Source: Pseudomonas entomophila (lineage in GTDB: Bacteria; Pseudomonadota; Gammaproteobacteria; Pseudomonadales; Pseudomonadaceae). Taken from it: a DNA stretch of 64,000 nt. The notes under the pieces were generated by a model. It searched no databases and had not been told where the DNA came from. It worked only from the letters and a program-made list of their open reading frames with translations. A program made the translations under genes and the position numbers. Location of the stretch: the NCBI RefSeq assembly GCF_013523125.1, contig NZ_JAAMQJ010000010.1, positions 46,419 to 110,418 on the forward strand, read 5' to 3'. This document shows positions 33,274 to 41,257 of this stretch, piece by piece. How positions within the stretch are numbered: position 1 is the stretch's first letter; the number at the start of each line of letters is the position of its first letter.

Positions 33274-34014
33274 ATGCACACAGCACTCGATGCATGCAAC
33301 ACCCCCACCGGCGACACGCTCCCAGCCCAGGCCCAACCCCAGCAGCTCATGTCGACCCGCGAGGTTGCCGAACTCACCGGCAAGAGCCACGACAACGTGC
33401 TGCGCGACGCCCGATCCCTGGCCAGGAGGGGTGTCCTCAAATCTGAGGAGACCCCCTACCTGCACCCGCAGAACGGTCAGAGCTACCCCGAATTCCTGCT
33501 CACCCAGCGTGATGCGCTGGTGCTGGTCTCCGGCTACAACGCCGAGCTGCGCGCCAAGATCATCGACCGCTGGCAAGAGCTGGAGGCCCGCGTAGTGGCC
33601 CAGGTCCAGATCCCGACCACCTTCGCCGAGGCCCTGCGCCTGGCGGCTGACAAGGCCGAGGAAAACCAGCGCCTGCAGGACGCCCTGGCCAAGCAGGCCC
33701 CCAAGATCGCGGCCATCAACCGGCTGGCTGGCGCTGGCGGTGCGATCTGCATCACCGACGCGGCCAAGCAGCTGCAGCTGGCGCCGGCGAAGCTGTTCGC
33801 CTGGATGGAGCAGAACCGCTGGATCTACCGCCGCGCTGGGTCGACACGCTGGGTCGCCTTCCAGCCTCGCATCACCGCCGGCCTGCTCAAGCACAAGGTG
33901 ACGTCGCTCAAGCCGGACCGAGAGACGGGCGAAGAGCGGGCGGCCTACAGCGTGCTGGTGACCACCAAGGGCCTGACCTACCTGGCCGAGAAGGGCATCG
34001 GGGGTTCGGTGTGA
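33274..34014 (+). CDS. Rha-family regulator with KilAC antirepressor domain
   Basis: 246 residues. The N-terminal Rha domain (about 25-110) has MSTREVAELTGKSHDNVLRD and the QSYPEFLLTQRDALVLVSGY segment. The C-terminal part (about 130-246) is a KilAC/ANT antirepressor domain (ITDAAKQLQLAPAKLFAWME, TTKGLTYLAEKG). Such proteins modulate lysogeny or antagonise the repressor. The ATG at 33274 follows gagatcgagg; Met26 is an alternative. Its stop overlaps the GTG of the next gene. Confidence 0.88.
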   Translation: MHTALDACNTPTGDTLPAQAQPQQLMSTREVAELTGKSHDNVLRDARSLARRGVLKSEETPYLHPQNGQSYPEFLLTQRDALVLVSGYNAELRAKIIDRWQELEARVVAQVQIPTTFAEALRLAADKAEENQRLQDALAKQAPKIAAINRLAGAGGAICITDAAKQLQLAPAKLFAWMEQNRWIYRRAGSTRWVAFQPRITAGLLKHKVTSLKPDRETGEERAAYSVLVTTKGLTYLAEKGIGGSV

Positions 34015-34757
34015 GCGTACAAGCCATGACCTGGGCACTCCAGATCCCTTCCAGCGAGCTTCAAGGCTCCCCGGCGCGCCATGTGCTGCTGTGCCTGGCC
34101 AACTACGCCGGTACCGACGGGCGCGCTGCCTTTCCATCGGTTGCGACCCTGGCCGAGGACACTGGCCTGTCCGAGCGTACCGTGCGCTCCAAGCTGGACG
34201 AGCTCGAGGCCGCTGGCTGGATCAGCCGTGGCAATCAGGCAATCGCCGCCGCCTACATCGACCGTCGCGATCGCCGCCCTGTGGTGTACGACCTGCAAAT
34301 GGTACGGGGTGCATCTGTTGCACCTCGCGCTGAACGGGGTGCAGCTGACGGCACGGGGCGCAGCTCACAGCAGAACGGGGTGCAGCTCACGACCGAACGG
34401 GGTGCAGGAGCTGCACCCAATCCGTCCTTAAACCAATCTACTCACTCACACCGCGCGACGTTCGAGTTGACGCTGGACTGGGAGCCAAACCCTGAGCGCT
34501 TGTATCCGTACGCCAAGCGGGCAGGGCTGACGCTCGAGCACTTCTCGTCGGAAGCGATCGCCGGGTTCGTGAGCTACCACGAAGCCAAGGGGCTGGTGCA
34601 GACCGAGAAACAGTGGCTGGCCGCCCTGGTCAGCTGGATCCGCCGTGACCTGGCCAGCGCAGCCAAAAGTGCCAAGGCTTCACCATCCGGTACCCGCCAG
34701 CCGGCCGGTCCCAACTTCGACGACGACACCTGGGCCATTGACCCGGAGGACGCATGA
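34011..34757 (+). CDS. O-like phage replication initiator (helix-turn-helix)
   Basis: 248 residues. The GTG start at 34011 overlaps the previous stop (GTGA). An N-terminal winged-helix domain (LQGSPARHVLLCLANYAGTD, PSVATLAEDTGLSERTVRSK) is typical of phage replication O-type proteins. The middle is low complexity and holds five DNA iterons, and the C-terminal domain (about 145-225, LDWEPNPERLYPYAKRAGL) resembles a DnaT-like module. The next gene is a P-like helicase loader, so this is the initiator of the phage origin. Confidence 0.85.
   Translation: MSVQAMTWALQIPSSELQGSPARHVLLCLANYAGTDGRAAFPSVATLAEDTGLSERTVRSKLDELEAAGWISRGNQAIAAAYIDRRDRRPVVYDLQMVRGASVAPRAERGAADGTGRSSQQNGVQLTTERGAGAAPNPSLNQSTHSHRATFELTLDWEPNPERLYPYAKRAGLTLEHFSSEAIAGFVSYHEAKGLVQTEKQWLAALVSWIRRDLASAAKSAKASPSGTRQPAGPNFDDDTWAIDPEDA
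34304..34419 (+). repeat. Five iterons within the initiator gene, probable replication origin
   Basis: Direct copies of ACGGGGTGCAGCT, some with changes, begin at 34304, 34334, 34353, 34375 and 34397; the last three intervals are 19-22 bases. The last copy is followed by an inverted partial copy (CTGCACCC). AT-richer DNA follows at 34419-34450. This is the lambda-type arrangement of an origin inside gene O. Confidence 0.75.
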
Positions 34758-35548
34758 GCAAGCCAAGACCAACCCAGAGCGCCATGGCGCTGATCGGCAA
34801 CGTGAACGACCGTGTCCAGCTCGTCGAGAAGATGGGGCACATACCGGCGCCGGCAGCCCCGGCCCAGCCCAAGCAGCTGGACCCCGGCACCATCAGCGTG
34901 GTGAACAAGCTGTTCCGCGAGCTGCAGGCCATCTTCCCTGCCTGGAAACAGGCCTGGCCGGATGACCTGGCCCTGGGCGCGGCCAAGCGCAGCTGGATGA
35001 AGGCGTTCATGGACGCGCAGATCCACGATATCAACCAGATCGGCTACGGAATCCAGCGTTGCCGGGCCCTCGGCAGCCCGTTCGCGCCCAGCGCTGGCGA
35101 GTTCATCGCCATGTGCCTACCTACAGCCGAGTCGCTGGACATCCCGAGCCACAACCTGGCATTCCGGGAAGCGCTGGTGAACCTGCACCCGAGCCGGGCT
35201 GGCGCTCGTACCTGGTCCCATGAGGCTGTGCGTCACGCCGCCCTGCAGTGCGAGATGTACAACCTGGCCGATCTGCTGCCTGAGAAGGCGCGCGCCGTGT
35301 TCGACCGGGCCTACGACATCACCATCCGAGCGCTGGTCGAGGGCCGGCCGCTCGAGGCGGTGCTGACCGGGATCGGCCACGACAGCCAGAAGACCGAGCT
35401 TCAGTTGGCCGAAGAGTACGGCGAGTGGCGTCTGGGCCAAGTCATGAGCCGCCAGGCGATCCCCGGCAATGCCCAGGCCTGCCGCGCGCAGCTGCTGGCC
35501 AAGTTGAACATCAAGCGCGGGCCTGTGGCCGGCCAGGAGTGCAAGTGA
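34754..35548 (+). CDS. P-like phage helicase loader
   Basis: 264 residues, close to lambda P in position and layout. It overlaps the initiator stop by four bases. The segment TISVVNKLFRELQAIFPAWK to WMKAFMDAQIHDINQIGYGI is typical of phage replication P proteins, followed by a C-terminal helical part. It should load the host DnaB helicase at the iteron origin. Confidence 0.88.
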   Translation: MSKPRPTQSAMALIGNVNDRVQLVEKMGHIPAPAAPAQPKQLDPGTISVVNKLFRELQAIFPAWKQAWPDDLALGAAKRSWMKAFMDAQIHDINQIGYGIQRCRALGSPFAPSAGEFIAMCLPTAESLDIPSHNLAFREALVNLHPSRAGARTWSHEAVRHAALQCEMYNLADLLPEKARAVFDRAYDITIRALVEGRPLEAVLTGIGHDSQKTELQLAEEYGEWRLGQVMSRQAIPGNAQACRAQLLAKLNIKRGPVAGQECK

Positions 35549-35754
35549 TGGACGGTATTACAGGCTTCAAGCTGGCCGACGGCACCACCGTCATCAGGTC
35601 AGCGGTCCTCCCGAACAACACCATGTATGTGAGCGCAGACATTTACGACCTGCTCGCTAAGGGCCCGGAGGAGGCCGAGAGGCAGCATAAGGAGCTGATG
35701 GCAAAGGTTGATCAGTTCAATGCCGCGGTCGCCCGCGCAAAGGAGCAGCACTGA
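35548..35754 (+). CDS. Small phage protein of unknown function
   Basis: 68 residues. The ATG shares a base with the TGA of gene P and its own stop overlaps the next ATG. It begins MDGITGFKLADGTTVIRSAV and ends in a charged helix. No domain or membrane segment is recognised. The tight packing supports translation. Confidence 0.65.
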   Translation: MDGITGFKLADGTTVIRSAVLPNNTMYVSADIYDLLAKGPEEAERQHKELMAKVDQFNAAVARAKEQH

Positions 35755-36002
35755 TGGACACCAACAAGATGCGCGAAGTCGCACTCGCTGTGAAGAAAGC
35801 CGCCAAGCGCGAGCTGCGCGAGCTGTTCGTGATGGTGATCTTCGGGGCGGCCGCGGCGGTAATCGCGGCTCCATTGATCCTGGCTATCTCCTTCCTTCCC
35901 GAATGGGCGGTGTGGGCCCTGCTTACGGCTGGGGCTGTTTGGCTGGTATTCGGCGAGACCATTGCTGCCGGCGTCCGTGCCTATCGCGGGGTGAAGCCAT
36001 GA
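35754..36002 (+). CDS. Small membrane protein with two transmembrane helices
   Basis: 82 residues. A basic N-terminus (about 1-24) is followed by two hydrophobic helices, LFVMVIFGAAAAVIAAPLIL and EWAVWALLTAGAVWLVFGET. The ATG overlaps the previous stop. Such proteins occur in the nin-like region of Pseudomonas phages; the function is unknown. Confidence 0.65.
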   Translation: MDTNKMREVALAVKKAAKRELRELFVMVIFGAAAAVIAAPLILAISFLPEWAVWALLTAGAVWLVFGETIAAGVRAYRGVKP

Positions 36003-36379
36003 CCGTCGACAAGCAGGAAATCAAGGTCCTGGCCCTGGCCTGCACCCCAGCCAGGTGCGCAGACGAAGCCGAGGAGAGCCGGCGTCTGGCCGAGTTCTAC
36101 AGCGAGCTTACGCCTGAGTTCGTGCTGGCGCTGATCGAGGAGATCGAGCTGATCGGCGCCGATCGCAAGGCCTGCTGGGAAGAGTTCAAGATCCAGGGCC
36201 GCCAGTTGGATCAGGCCAAGGCCGAGGGCGAGGCGTTGCGCAAGGATGCAGAGCGGTATCGCGGAGTACGCCGGGTCGCTAACCGCCAAGGCTTCACAGA
36301 CGAGCAATTCGACCAGCAGACGGATTCGAAGATTGCCAGGTTCGACGCGGCCATGGCCAAGGAGGCGAGCCGTGGCTGA
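35999..36379 (+). CDS. Phage protein of unknown function, helical
   Basis: 126 residues. The ATG at 35999 overlaps the previous TGA. The C-terminal half is rich in charged residues and looks helical (FKIQGRQLDQAKAEGEALRK). No known domain. It overlaps the ninB start by eight bases, as in lambda nin regions, where small unknown genes are packed in this way. Confidence 0.65.
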   Translation: MTVDKQEIKVLALACTPARCADEAEESRRLAEFYSELTPEFVLALIEEIELIGADRKACWEEFKIQGRQLDQAKAEGEALRKDAERYRGVRRVANRQGFTDEQFDQQTDSKIARFDAAMAKEASRG

Positions 36380-36839
36380 TCTAATCGCGAAACCTCGACA
36401 CTTCTGGTCGTCTGGGCCGGCGCGAGTGCGGGAGGTCTGCCGCCTGGCCTACCTCTTCGCTACCGAGCTGGCTGTTGCTGGCGCCATCGAGATCATCGTG
36501 CGCCCGGTCAAGTCTCGGCGCACGCTGGAGCAGAACGCCAAGCTCTGGGCCATGTTGGGCGATATAGCGCGCCAGGTGGACTGGCCGGTGAACGGGGTCA
36601 TGCAGAAGCTGGATGCCGAGGACTGGAAAGCGCTTATGACCGCCGCCGCCCGCCAGGAGGTGCGCATGGCTGCGGGTATCAACGGAGGCGTGGTGATGCT
36701 GGGCGTCAGCACCAAGCGCATGACCGTAGCCGAGCTGGGCGAAGTGATCGAGTGCATGTATGTGTTCGGCACCGAGCGGGGCGTGCGCTGGACTGAACCG
36801 AAGGGGCGAATGCCCGAGCAATGGGAGGCCGCAGCGTGA
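36372..36839 (+). CDS. ninB: NinB-family recombination protein
   Basis: 155 residues, slightly longer than lambda NinB. The GTG at 36372 has aaggaggc upstream, the best ribosome binding site nearby. The match rests on KSRRTLEQNAKLWAMLGDIA, VNGVMQKLDAEDWKALMTAA and the C-terminal GKRMTVAELGEVIE-like part (TKRMTVAELGEVIECMYVFG). NinB (Orf) binds ssDNA and assists RecA-like strand exchange, replacing host RecFOR. Confidence 0.9.
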   Translation: MADLIAKPRHFWSSGPARVREVCRLAYLFATELAVAGAIEIIVRPVKSRRTLEQNAKLWAMLGDIARQVDWPVNGVMQKLDAEDWKALMTAAARQEVRMAAGINGGVVMLGVSTKRMTVAELGEVIECMYVFGTERGVRWTEPKGRMPEQWEAAA

Positions 36840-37117
36840 GCCATCAATTCAAGCCAGGTGACCTGGCGCTGACCCTGGTCCCGGATGCAGTAGTCGCCCA
36901 AGGCAGCCAGGTTGAGATCGTGAAAGGAATCGCGAAGGGCGAGACGCTATCTATCAAGGGTCGTCCTTCCTTCGTTGCGCCGACTGCTGGATGGTTCGTC
37001 ACGTGCCCCAGCCTGAGCCCGGAGATGACCGCATACGGTGACGGTGAGCTCATGCCGCTATTTGGGGACTTCGAGCCAGAGCAGACGAAAGCCAGGGAGG
37101 TCGAGCCATGCGTGTGA
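36836..37117 (+). CDS. Small phage protein of unknown function
   Basis: 93 residues. The GTG at 36836 (read as M, then SHQFKPGDLALTLVPDAVV) overlaps the ninB stop and has ggaggcc upstream. It looks like a small beta-barrel protein (DLALTLVPDAVVAQGSQVEI). It overlaps the next start by ten bases. Function unknown. Confidence 0.65.
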   Translation: MSHQFKPGDLALTLVPDAVVAQGSQVEIVKGIAKGETLSIKGRPSFVAPTAGWFVTCPSLSPEMTAYGDGELMPLFGDFEPEQTKAREVEPCV

Positions 37118-37410
37118 CCAGCAAGAAGCTGCGAGACAGCGCGCGCGGCCAGGACTGCACGGTCCGCATCCCCGGCATCTGTAACTTCAACCCGGAGACG
37201 ACCGTGCTGGCGCACCTGCCATGCGGCCAGAAGGGTATGGGCATGAAGGGCTTCGACACCGTGGCCGTCTACGCCTGCTCGGCCTGCCATGACGTGCTCG
37301 ACGGGCGCGGCCGGGGCAAGGTGGACTGGTCGGACGTACCGCGCGCGATCGCCGAGACGCATGAGGCGCTGATCCGCGCGGGCATCCTGACTGTGAAGGG
37401 GGCGGCGTGA
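37108..37410 (+). CDS. DUF1364 phage protein, HNH-like
   Basis: 100 residues. It matches DUF1364: SARGQDCTVRIPGICNFNPE, LAHLPCGQKGMGMKGFDTVA and YACSACHDVLDGR. The Cys/His pairs suggest a zinc-bound HNH-like fold. The family is common in nin regions of lambdoid phages next to recombination genes. The precise activity is unknown. Confidence 0.85.
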   Translation: MRVTSKKLRDSARGQDCTVRIPGICNFNPETTVLAHLPCGQKGMGMKGFDTVAVYACSACHDVLDGRGRGKVDWSDVPRAIAETHEALIRAGILTVKGAA

Positions 37411-37838
37411 TCACTCAGAAGCCACCGTTTCGCAACCCGGGCCCACGCAAGCGTCCGGCTGATCATGAAGGCCAGGAGCAGGCCGCGCTGATCAAAGAGA
37501 TCGAGCTGCGTTACCCGGCCGTGGCCAAGCTGATCTACCACGTTCCCAACGGCGGACACCGGCACAAGCTGGTGGCGATCAAGCTCAAGGCCCAAGGCGT
37601 GCGTGCGGGCGTTCCCGACTTGGTGCTGCCGATGGCGCGGGGTGGGTACTTCGGCCTGTACATCGAGTTCAAGGCCACGCCGCCGAATGACGCAGATATC
37701 AGTCCCTCCCAGCACAGCTGCATCCAGGCGCTGAACGAGCAGGGGTACCTGGCCGTGGTGTGCCGTGGCCACTTCGACGCGATGCAGACGCTTAGGGCTT
37801 ACCTGGCGCTGGCGCCGACGCCACGGGTGGCAGCATGA
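37407..37838 (+). CDS. VRR-NUC domain nuclease
   Basis: 143 residues. The VRR-NUC core has EGQEQAALIKEIELRYPAVA, then GVRAGVPDLVLPMARGGYFG and LYIEFKATPP, with the acidic GVPD and E-x-K catalytic residues. Stand-alone VRR-NUC phage enzymes are proposed structure-specific (Holliday-junction-like) resolvases and would replace RusA here. It overlaps both neighbours by four bases. Confidence 0.88.
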   Translation: MITQKPPFRNPGPRKRPADHEGQEQAALIKEIELRYPAVAKLIYHVPNGGHRHKLVAIKLKAQGVRAGVPDLVLPMARGGYFGLYIEFKATPPNDADISPSQHSCIQALNEQGYLAVVCRGHFDAMQTLRAYLALAPTPRVAA

Positions 37839-38152
37839 AGAAGAGCCACGGGCCATCTCTCGAAAAAGAAGTGATCGAGCTGGCGCCATGCCGGGGATGC
37901 CGAGGTGTGGGCTACTACAAAGACCTGTTCTTCCCGAAGCCGTGCATGAAGTGCAACGCCTCCGGCTGGGTGGCTGCTGCCACAGGCGAGGCGGTACCGC
38001 TCGAGGAGCTGGTGACCCAACTGAACATGAAGCTGCGTGCCATGAGCAGGCAACTTGAGCAAGCGACCAGGCGCCAGCCAGATGGTGCTGGCGCGGACTA
38101 CCGAACGAATAACCGTCGCGGTGCCGGCGGAACGAACTACACCGGAGATTGA
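37835..38152 (+). CDS. Small zinc-finger-like phage protein
   Basis: 105 residues. A DnaJ-like zinc module is visible (CRGCRGVGYYKDLFFPKPCM then KCNASGW). The C-terminal third is Arg/Asn/Gly-rich. It lies between the VRR-NUC gene and the Q-position gene. It may bind nucleic acid; the function is unknown. Confidence 0.65.
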   Translation: MKKSHGPSLEKEVIELAPCRGCRGVGYYKDLFFPKPCMKCNASGWVAAATGEAVPLEELVTQLNMKLRAMSRQLEQATRRQPDGAGADYRTNNRRGAGGTNYTGD

Positions 38153-38165
38153 GGGGAAACCGAAC

Positions 38166-38843
38166 ATGAAAATCATCAGCGCACGTCAAGTCTGGCACGA
38201 CGCCCTGCACGAACACCGACCTTCAGCCTTGGCGGTCGCCGCCGAGGCTGCGGCTCTGGGCAAGAAGAGCGGCGGAGGTAACGTCAAGATCATGGTCATG
38301 CTGGAGAACCACGACGGCCAAGAGGTGGCCAAGGTCTATGAGGTCCGCAAGGAGGGTGTCATGGAGACGCGCTCGGGTCGCCGCCTAACCGATTCGCGGT
38401 GCGCCCACATGCTGGCGGCCGGGTTGGTGCTGTGCGCCATCGACTCTCTGCCCAAGTCGCTGCGTCACCTGGGGAACTTCCTCTACTCGCCAACCGCTAA
38501 CGGCATTGACCTGACGGTGGCCCATGGGCTGGCTTGGATCGGCAGCGGTCTCGATGCATCGCTGCCTGAGCGGAAGAAGCAGCGTGCCTACTGGATGGCA
38601 ATGGCTGCGCTTCAGTCCCACAAGCAGTTGGTCGCTGGGGCCGAGGGCATGGCCCCAGGTGCAGCGTGCGTGTTCGTCGAGGAGCGCACCGGGGAAAAGA
38701 TGGGCCCTCAGAACTGGGCGCGTGATTGGAGCGATGTCTGGGAGGTGCTGTGCAAGCACATCGACAAGCTGGACAAGCAGGCACTGAAGCCAGTCGCGGC
38801 AGTTGTGGAGAGACTTCGAGAGCAGGAAGAAATGGCCGCTTGA
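38166..38843 (+). CDS. Phage protein at the late-antiterminator (Q) position
   Basis: 225 residues, of similar length to lambda Q. The ATG at 38166 opens MKIISARQVWHDALHEHRPS. No clear Q signature is visible, so the role is inferred from location: it is the last gene of the nin-like region and is immediately followed by a compact promoter and tandem hairpin terminator, the usual pR'-tR' arrangement. It could instead be another middle-gene protein. Confidence 0.55.
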   Translation: MKIISARQVWHDALHEHRPSALAVAAEAAALGKKSGGGNVKIMVMLENHDGQEVAKVYEVRKEGVMETRSGRRLTDSRCAHMLAAGLVLCAIDSLPKSLRHLGNFLYSPTANGIDLTVAHGLAWIGSGLDASLPERKKQRAYWMAMAALQSHKQLVAGAEGMAPGAACVFVEERTGEKMGPQNWARDWSDVWEVLCKHIDKLDKQALKPVAAVVERLREQEEMAA

Positions 38844-38857
38844 CGGTTTGAGGAGCA

Positions 38858-38886
38858 TTCTGGCACTATTTCGCCATCGTCATAAT
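38858..38886 (+). promoter_or_regulatory. Candidate late promoter (pR'-like)
   Basis: TTCTGG (38858-38863), 17 bases, CATAAT (38881-38886). The overlapping TTGACG (38840-38845), 18 bases, CACTAT is a weaker alternative. Both would start transcripts just before the tandem hairpins. Confidence 0.4.
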
Positions 38887-38936
38887 TTCGCCTTAGGCGA
38901 AAATAACTCAGAACCCGGCCCTAAGCCGGGTTTTTT
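38886..38936 (+). terminator. Tandem hairpin terminator (tR'-like)
   Basis: The first hairpin is TTTCGCC-TTA-GGCGAAA (38886-38902). The second is AACCCGGC (38912-38919), loop CCTAA, GCCGGGTT (38925-38932) running into TTTTTTG. It is a strong intrinsic terminator right after the Q-position gene. Confidence 0.85.
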
Positions 38937-38946
38937 GTTGTCTTAA

Positions 38947-39285
38947 TCACTTGCGTCGGCTGAGGGCATCCATAACCTCGCTTGCTAAGAATCTAAGGTT
39001 CAAATAGATGATGAAGCAAAAATAAATCACTCCAATTATTTCCCATCTTTCAATGGGCTTCTCGCTTGACCCAAAGTCAATCACTACCCAAATGGGCCAT
39101 GCGATGGCAAATATGCTAAGGCCAAAGCGCAAGAAAAATTTGGTGACGCGGGTTATCACCGTTCCAGTAACCTGGCCAAGCCTTTCGACTACTTGAGACT
39201 TGCTTATTTGGTTAGCAATAACGGTAGATATGATCGTCACGAACACAGTGATTATCACCGTTTGCCACGTTTCTTCTTGCATCAT
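38947..39285 (-). CDS. AT-rich leftward membrane protein (moron candidate)
   Basis: 112 residues with at least three hydrophobic stretches (VIITVFVTIISTVIANQIS, FGLSIFAIAWPIWVVIDFG, IIGVIYFCFIIYLNLRFL). It reads against the late operon, between the late terminator and the lysis-like genes, and is clearly AT-richer. That is the typical site and composition of a lysogenic-conversion moron such as a superinfection-exclusion protein. The function is inferred only. Confidence 0.65.
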   Translation of the reverse strand: MMQEETWQTVIITVFVTIISTVIANQISKSQVVERLGQVTGTVITRVTKFFLRFGLSIFAIAWPIWVVIDFGSSEKPIERWEIIGVIYFCFIIYLNLRFLASEVMDALSRRK

Positions 39286-39420
39286 CGCTCCTCATTGCGC
39301 CTAAACGTCGCAAGGTTAGTCCATGGGCGGCCGGGCTGAGTAGCAAATCATCGCGACCCGCGTATCGCGAGGTTATTTCTTTCAATTAAAGGCTGGCTAC
39401 TGGCTAGCTACGGAATTTAT

Positions 39421-39798
39421 ATGGACCCTACTGACCTCGGCCCAGGCACAGCTACCTGGCTGGGCGGCACGGGCGCCAGCACCGTACTTCTCGGGGCCTT
39501 CTTCTGGCTGCGGCGATGGCTCTCGAAAGATGCCGCCGACCGTGTCATGGACAACGCCGACATCGGTACCGTCCGCCGCCTCAACGAGCTGCTCGACTCT
39601 GAGCGCGAGGCCCGCAAGCAGGCCGAAGGCCGGGCTGATCAGTTCGCCAAGGAGCGAAATGACCTGGCAGCCCTGGTTGGCCGCATGGAAGGCAAGATCG
39701 AAGCCCTCACCAGCCAGGTGGGTCAGCTCACCGAACGCGTGACACTTCAAAGCGAGGAGATCGCCCGCCTTCGCACTAAGCTCGGGGGTATGTCGTGA
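39421..39798 (+). CDS. Small membrane protein with C-terminal coiled coil, holin-region
   Basis: 125 residues. One hydrophobic segment (about 15-33, WLGGTGASTVLLGAFFWLRR) is followed by a long charged coiled coil (TVRRLNELLDSEREARKQAE onward). It lies at the start of the late operon after the terminator, where holin or spanin genes are usual. It could be a holin-like or anchor protein; this is not certain. The stop overlaps the next ATG. Confidence 0.55.
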   Translation: MDPTDLGPGTATWLGGTGASTVLLGAFFWLRRWLSKDAADRVMDNADIGTVRRLNELLDSEREARKQAEGRADQFAKERNDLAALVGRMEGKIEALTSQVGQLTERVTLQSEEIARLRTKLGGMS

Positions 39799-40127
39799 TG
39801 GACAGATGCGTATTGGAATTCATGGCCCGGCGCTGGTGGCGCCGCGTCGAGGTATGGGTGATCGCCATGCTGCTGGTGACCGGCGGTGGCGTTGGCGGCT
39901 ATCAGCTGGCGCAGTGGGCGCTGGCCAAGACCTACCTGGAGCAGGTCGCCGAGGTGCGCAAGGCCTACGACGCCGCGACCGAGCAGCGTGATCGACGTCT
40001 GGATGAGCTGGCGCGTTTGACCGGCAGCGCTGCTGCCAAGGCCTCGAAAGCCGCAACCACCGCCACCCAGGCCGCCGACAAGGCTGACGAAGCACTCAAC
40101 CGCGTACAGAACGAGGAGCGACCGTGA
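39798..40127 (+). CDS. Membrane-anchored coiled-coil protein, possible i-spanin
   Basis: 109 residues if started at the ATG 39798; the GTG one codon earlier is possible. One N-terminal transmembrane helix (VWVIAMLLVTGGGVGGYQLA) is followed by an Ala-rich heptad region (KAATTATQAADKADEALNRV). The topology (short N-in helix, periplasmic coiled coil) fits an Rz-type inner-membrane spanin, but no partner Rz1 frame was found. Confidence 0.5.
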   Translation: MDRCVLEFMARRWWRRVEVWVIAMLLVTGGGVGGYQLAQWALAKTYLEQVAEVRKAYDAATEQRDRRLDELARLTGSAAAKASKAATTATQAADKADEALNRVQNEERP

Positions 40128-40840
40128 GCAAGCGTGAACCATTCACTGTAGAGCAGCGAGAAGCCATGCGGGTGGTGGAGGCCATGATCCATCAAGGCAA
40201 GGTCATGCTGGCGCCGGACTCAGCGCGCCAGGGGCAGCTGATGTTCATGCCACACGTTCACCTGCGTCGGCCAAGCAAGGTGGCCACACTGAGCGGTATC
40301 GAGAATATGATTCAGAGGCTGGTGAATATTGGCCGTATGCCTCCCAACGAAGCCAGGGCGTGGACGCGTCGGCTTTGTGAAGCGACAGCCACGACCGGTC
40401 CAAAGCGAGGAACGACTGTGAGCAAGACCATCGAAATCGTCGTCAGTGGGCCAGTTGGCTCGGGCAAGTCCCATGTGCTGGCGCTGATCGAGCGTGCGTT
40501 GTGTGCTGAGTATGGCCTCAACGTATGCATCGTATCGCCCGAACTGGACGCAGAGCGCCGGTTGGGCTGCCCAGGCGTTAAACCAGACGTCGGCCAGGTG
40601 ATCTTCCACCTCGGTGAGGGTGGCCCATCGAATGTGCCTGCTCTCGCACAGGCCGAAGCGTTTGCAGGTCTTGACCCGCTCGAGCAAGCGATTGATCAAT
40701 CTGTGCGGCTGGTGGGTGAGTCGGCTGGCGCCTTGGCTGAGCGGCTGAGTCGCCATCTGGACAGACTGCTGGACATGCAGATCGACCGCCTTGAGCCAAA
40801 GGCGACTGAGCATATTCGCCCCAAGTCCGCTGCCGTATAG
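40124..40840 (+). CDS. P-loop protein of unknown function, apparently a fusion of two modules
   Basis: 238 residues. The GTG at 40124 overlaps the previous stop. The N-terminal part (about 1-98) has no known domain. From about residue 99 a second start-like sequence (MSKTIEIVV-type) opens a P-loop segment, GPVGSGKSHVLALIERAL, followed by a His-containing middle and the helical tail (DPLEQAIDQSVRLVGESAGA). The second half alone resembles small phage P-loop proteins, so this may be two fused genes. Role unknown. Confidence 0.6.
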   Translation: MSKREPFTVEQREAMRVVEAMIHQGKVMLAPDSARQGQLMFMPHVHLRRPSKVATLSGIENMIQRLVNIGRMPPNEARAWTRRLCEATATTGPKRGTTVSKTIEIVVSGPVGSGKSHVLALIERALCAEYGLNVCIVSPELDAERRLGCPGVKPDVGQVIFHLGEGGPSNVPALAQAEAFAGLDPLEQAIDQSVRLVGESAGALAERLSRHLDRLLDMQIDRLEPKATEHIRPKSAAV

Positions 40841-40854
40841 CGCTGGAGGAGATC

Positions 40855-41031
40855 ATGAGCAAAGTCAGCGCTGAGTATTACCAGATCAAAGGCATGGCCA
40901 GTGAGCTTTCGGCCGAGGAGCAGGCAGAAGTGAAGCGGGTTGAGGATCTCGTCACTGAGCTGGCTAAGTCGTCCCCGGCCGCTTCGCTTGGCGTACTCCT
41001 GGCCACGATCAAGCTGGCTCAAGAGAGCTGA
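40855..41031 (+). CDS. Small helical phage protein, 58 residues
   Basis: The ATG at 40855 has ctggaggag upstream. The product, MSKVSAEYYQIKGMASELSA, continues as a Glu/Lys-rich helix and ends KLAQES. Its TGA overlaps the ATG of the next gene. It is too short to assign a function, but the strong ribosome binding site and packing support translation. Confidence 0.65.
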   Translation: MSKVSAEYYQIKGMASELSAEEQAEVKRVEDLVTELAKSSPAASLGVLLATIKLAQES

Positions 41032-41255
41032 TGGCCAAGACCCCCTACACACCCTGCAAGCTGTACGTGGATGGCGCCGAGGGTATCGCGGTCGGCGACT
41101 ACATCACCACCGCCGCTGGGTCTGCCTACCTGGTACAGACGCTTCGAGTCAGCCGTACAAGGCCGGAGCGCAAACACATGGACTGCCTACGCTGGCCCCT
41201 GGCTGATGTGCCCGCCGACGCCCGGCGCTTTCAACTGACCTGGTACCGGAGGTGA
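41031..41255 (+). CDS. Small phage protein of unknown function
   Basis: 74 residues. The ATG shares a base with the previous stop. MAKTPYTPCKLYVDGAEGIA and TLRVSRTRPERKHMDCLRWP look like a small beta-rich domain. It lies two genes before the HNH endonuclease. No family is recognised. Confidence 0.6.
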   Translation: MAKTPYTPCKLYVDGAEGIAVGDYITTAAGSAYLVQTLRVSRTRPERKHMDCLRWPLADVPADARRFQLTWYRR

Positions 41256-41257
41256 TC

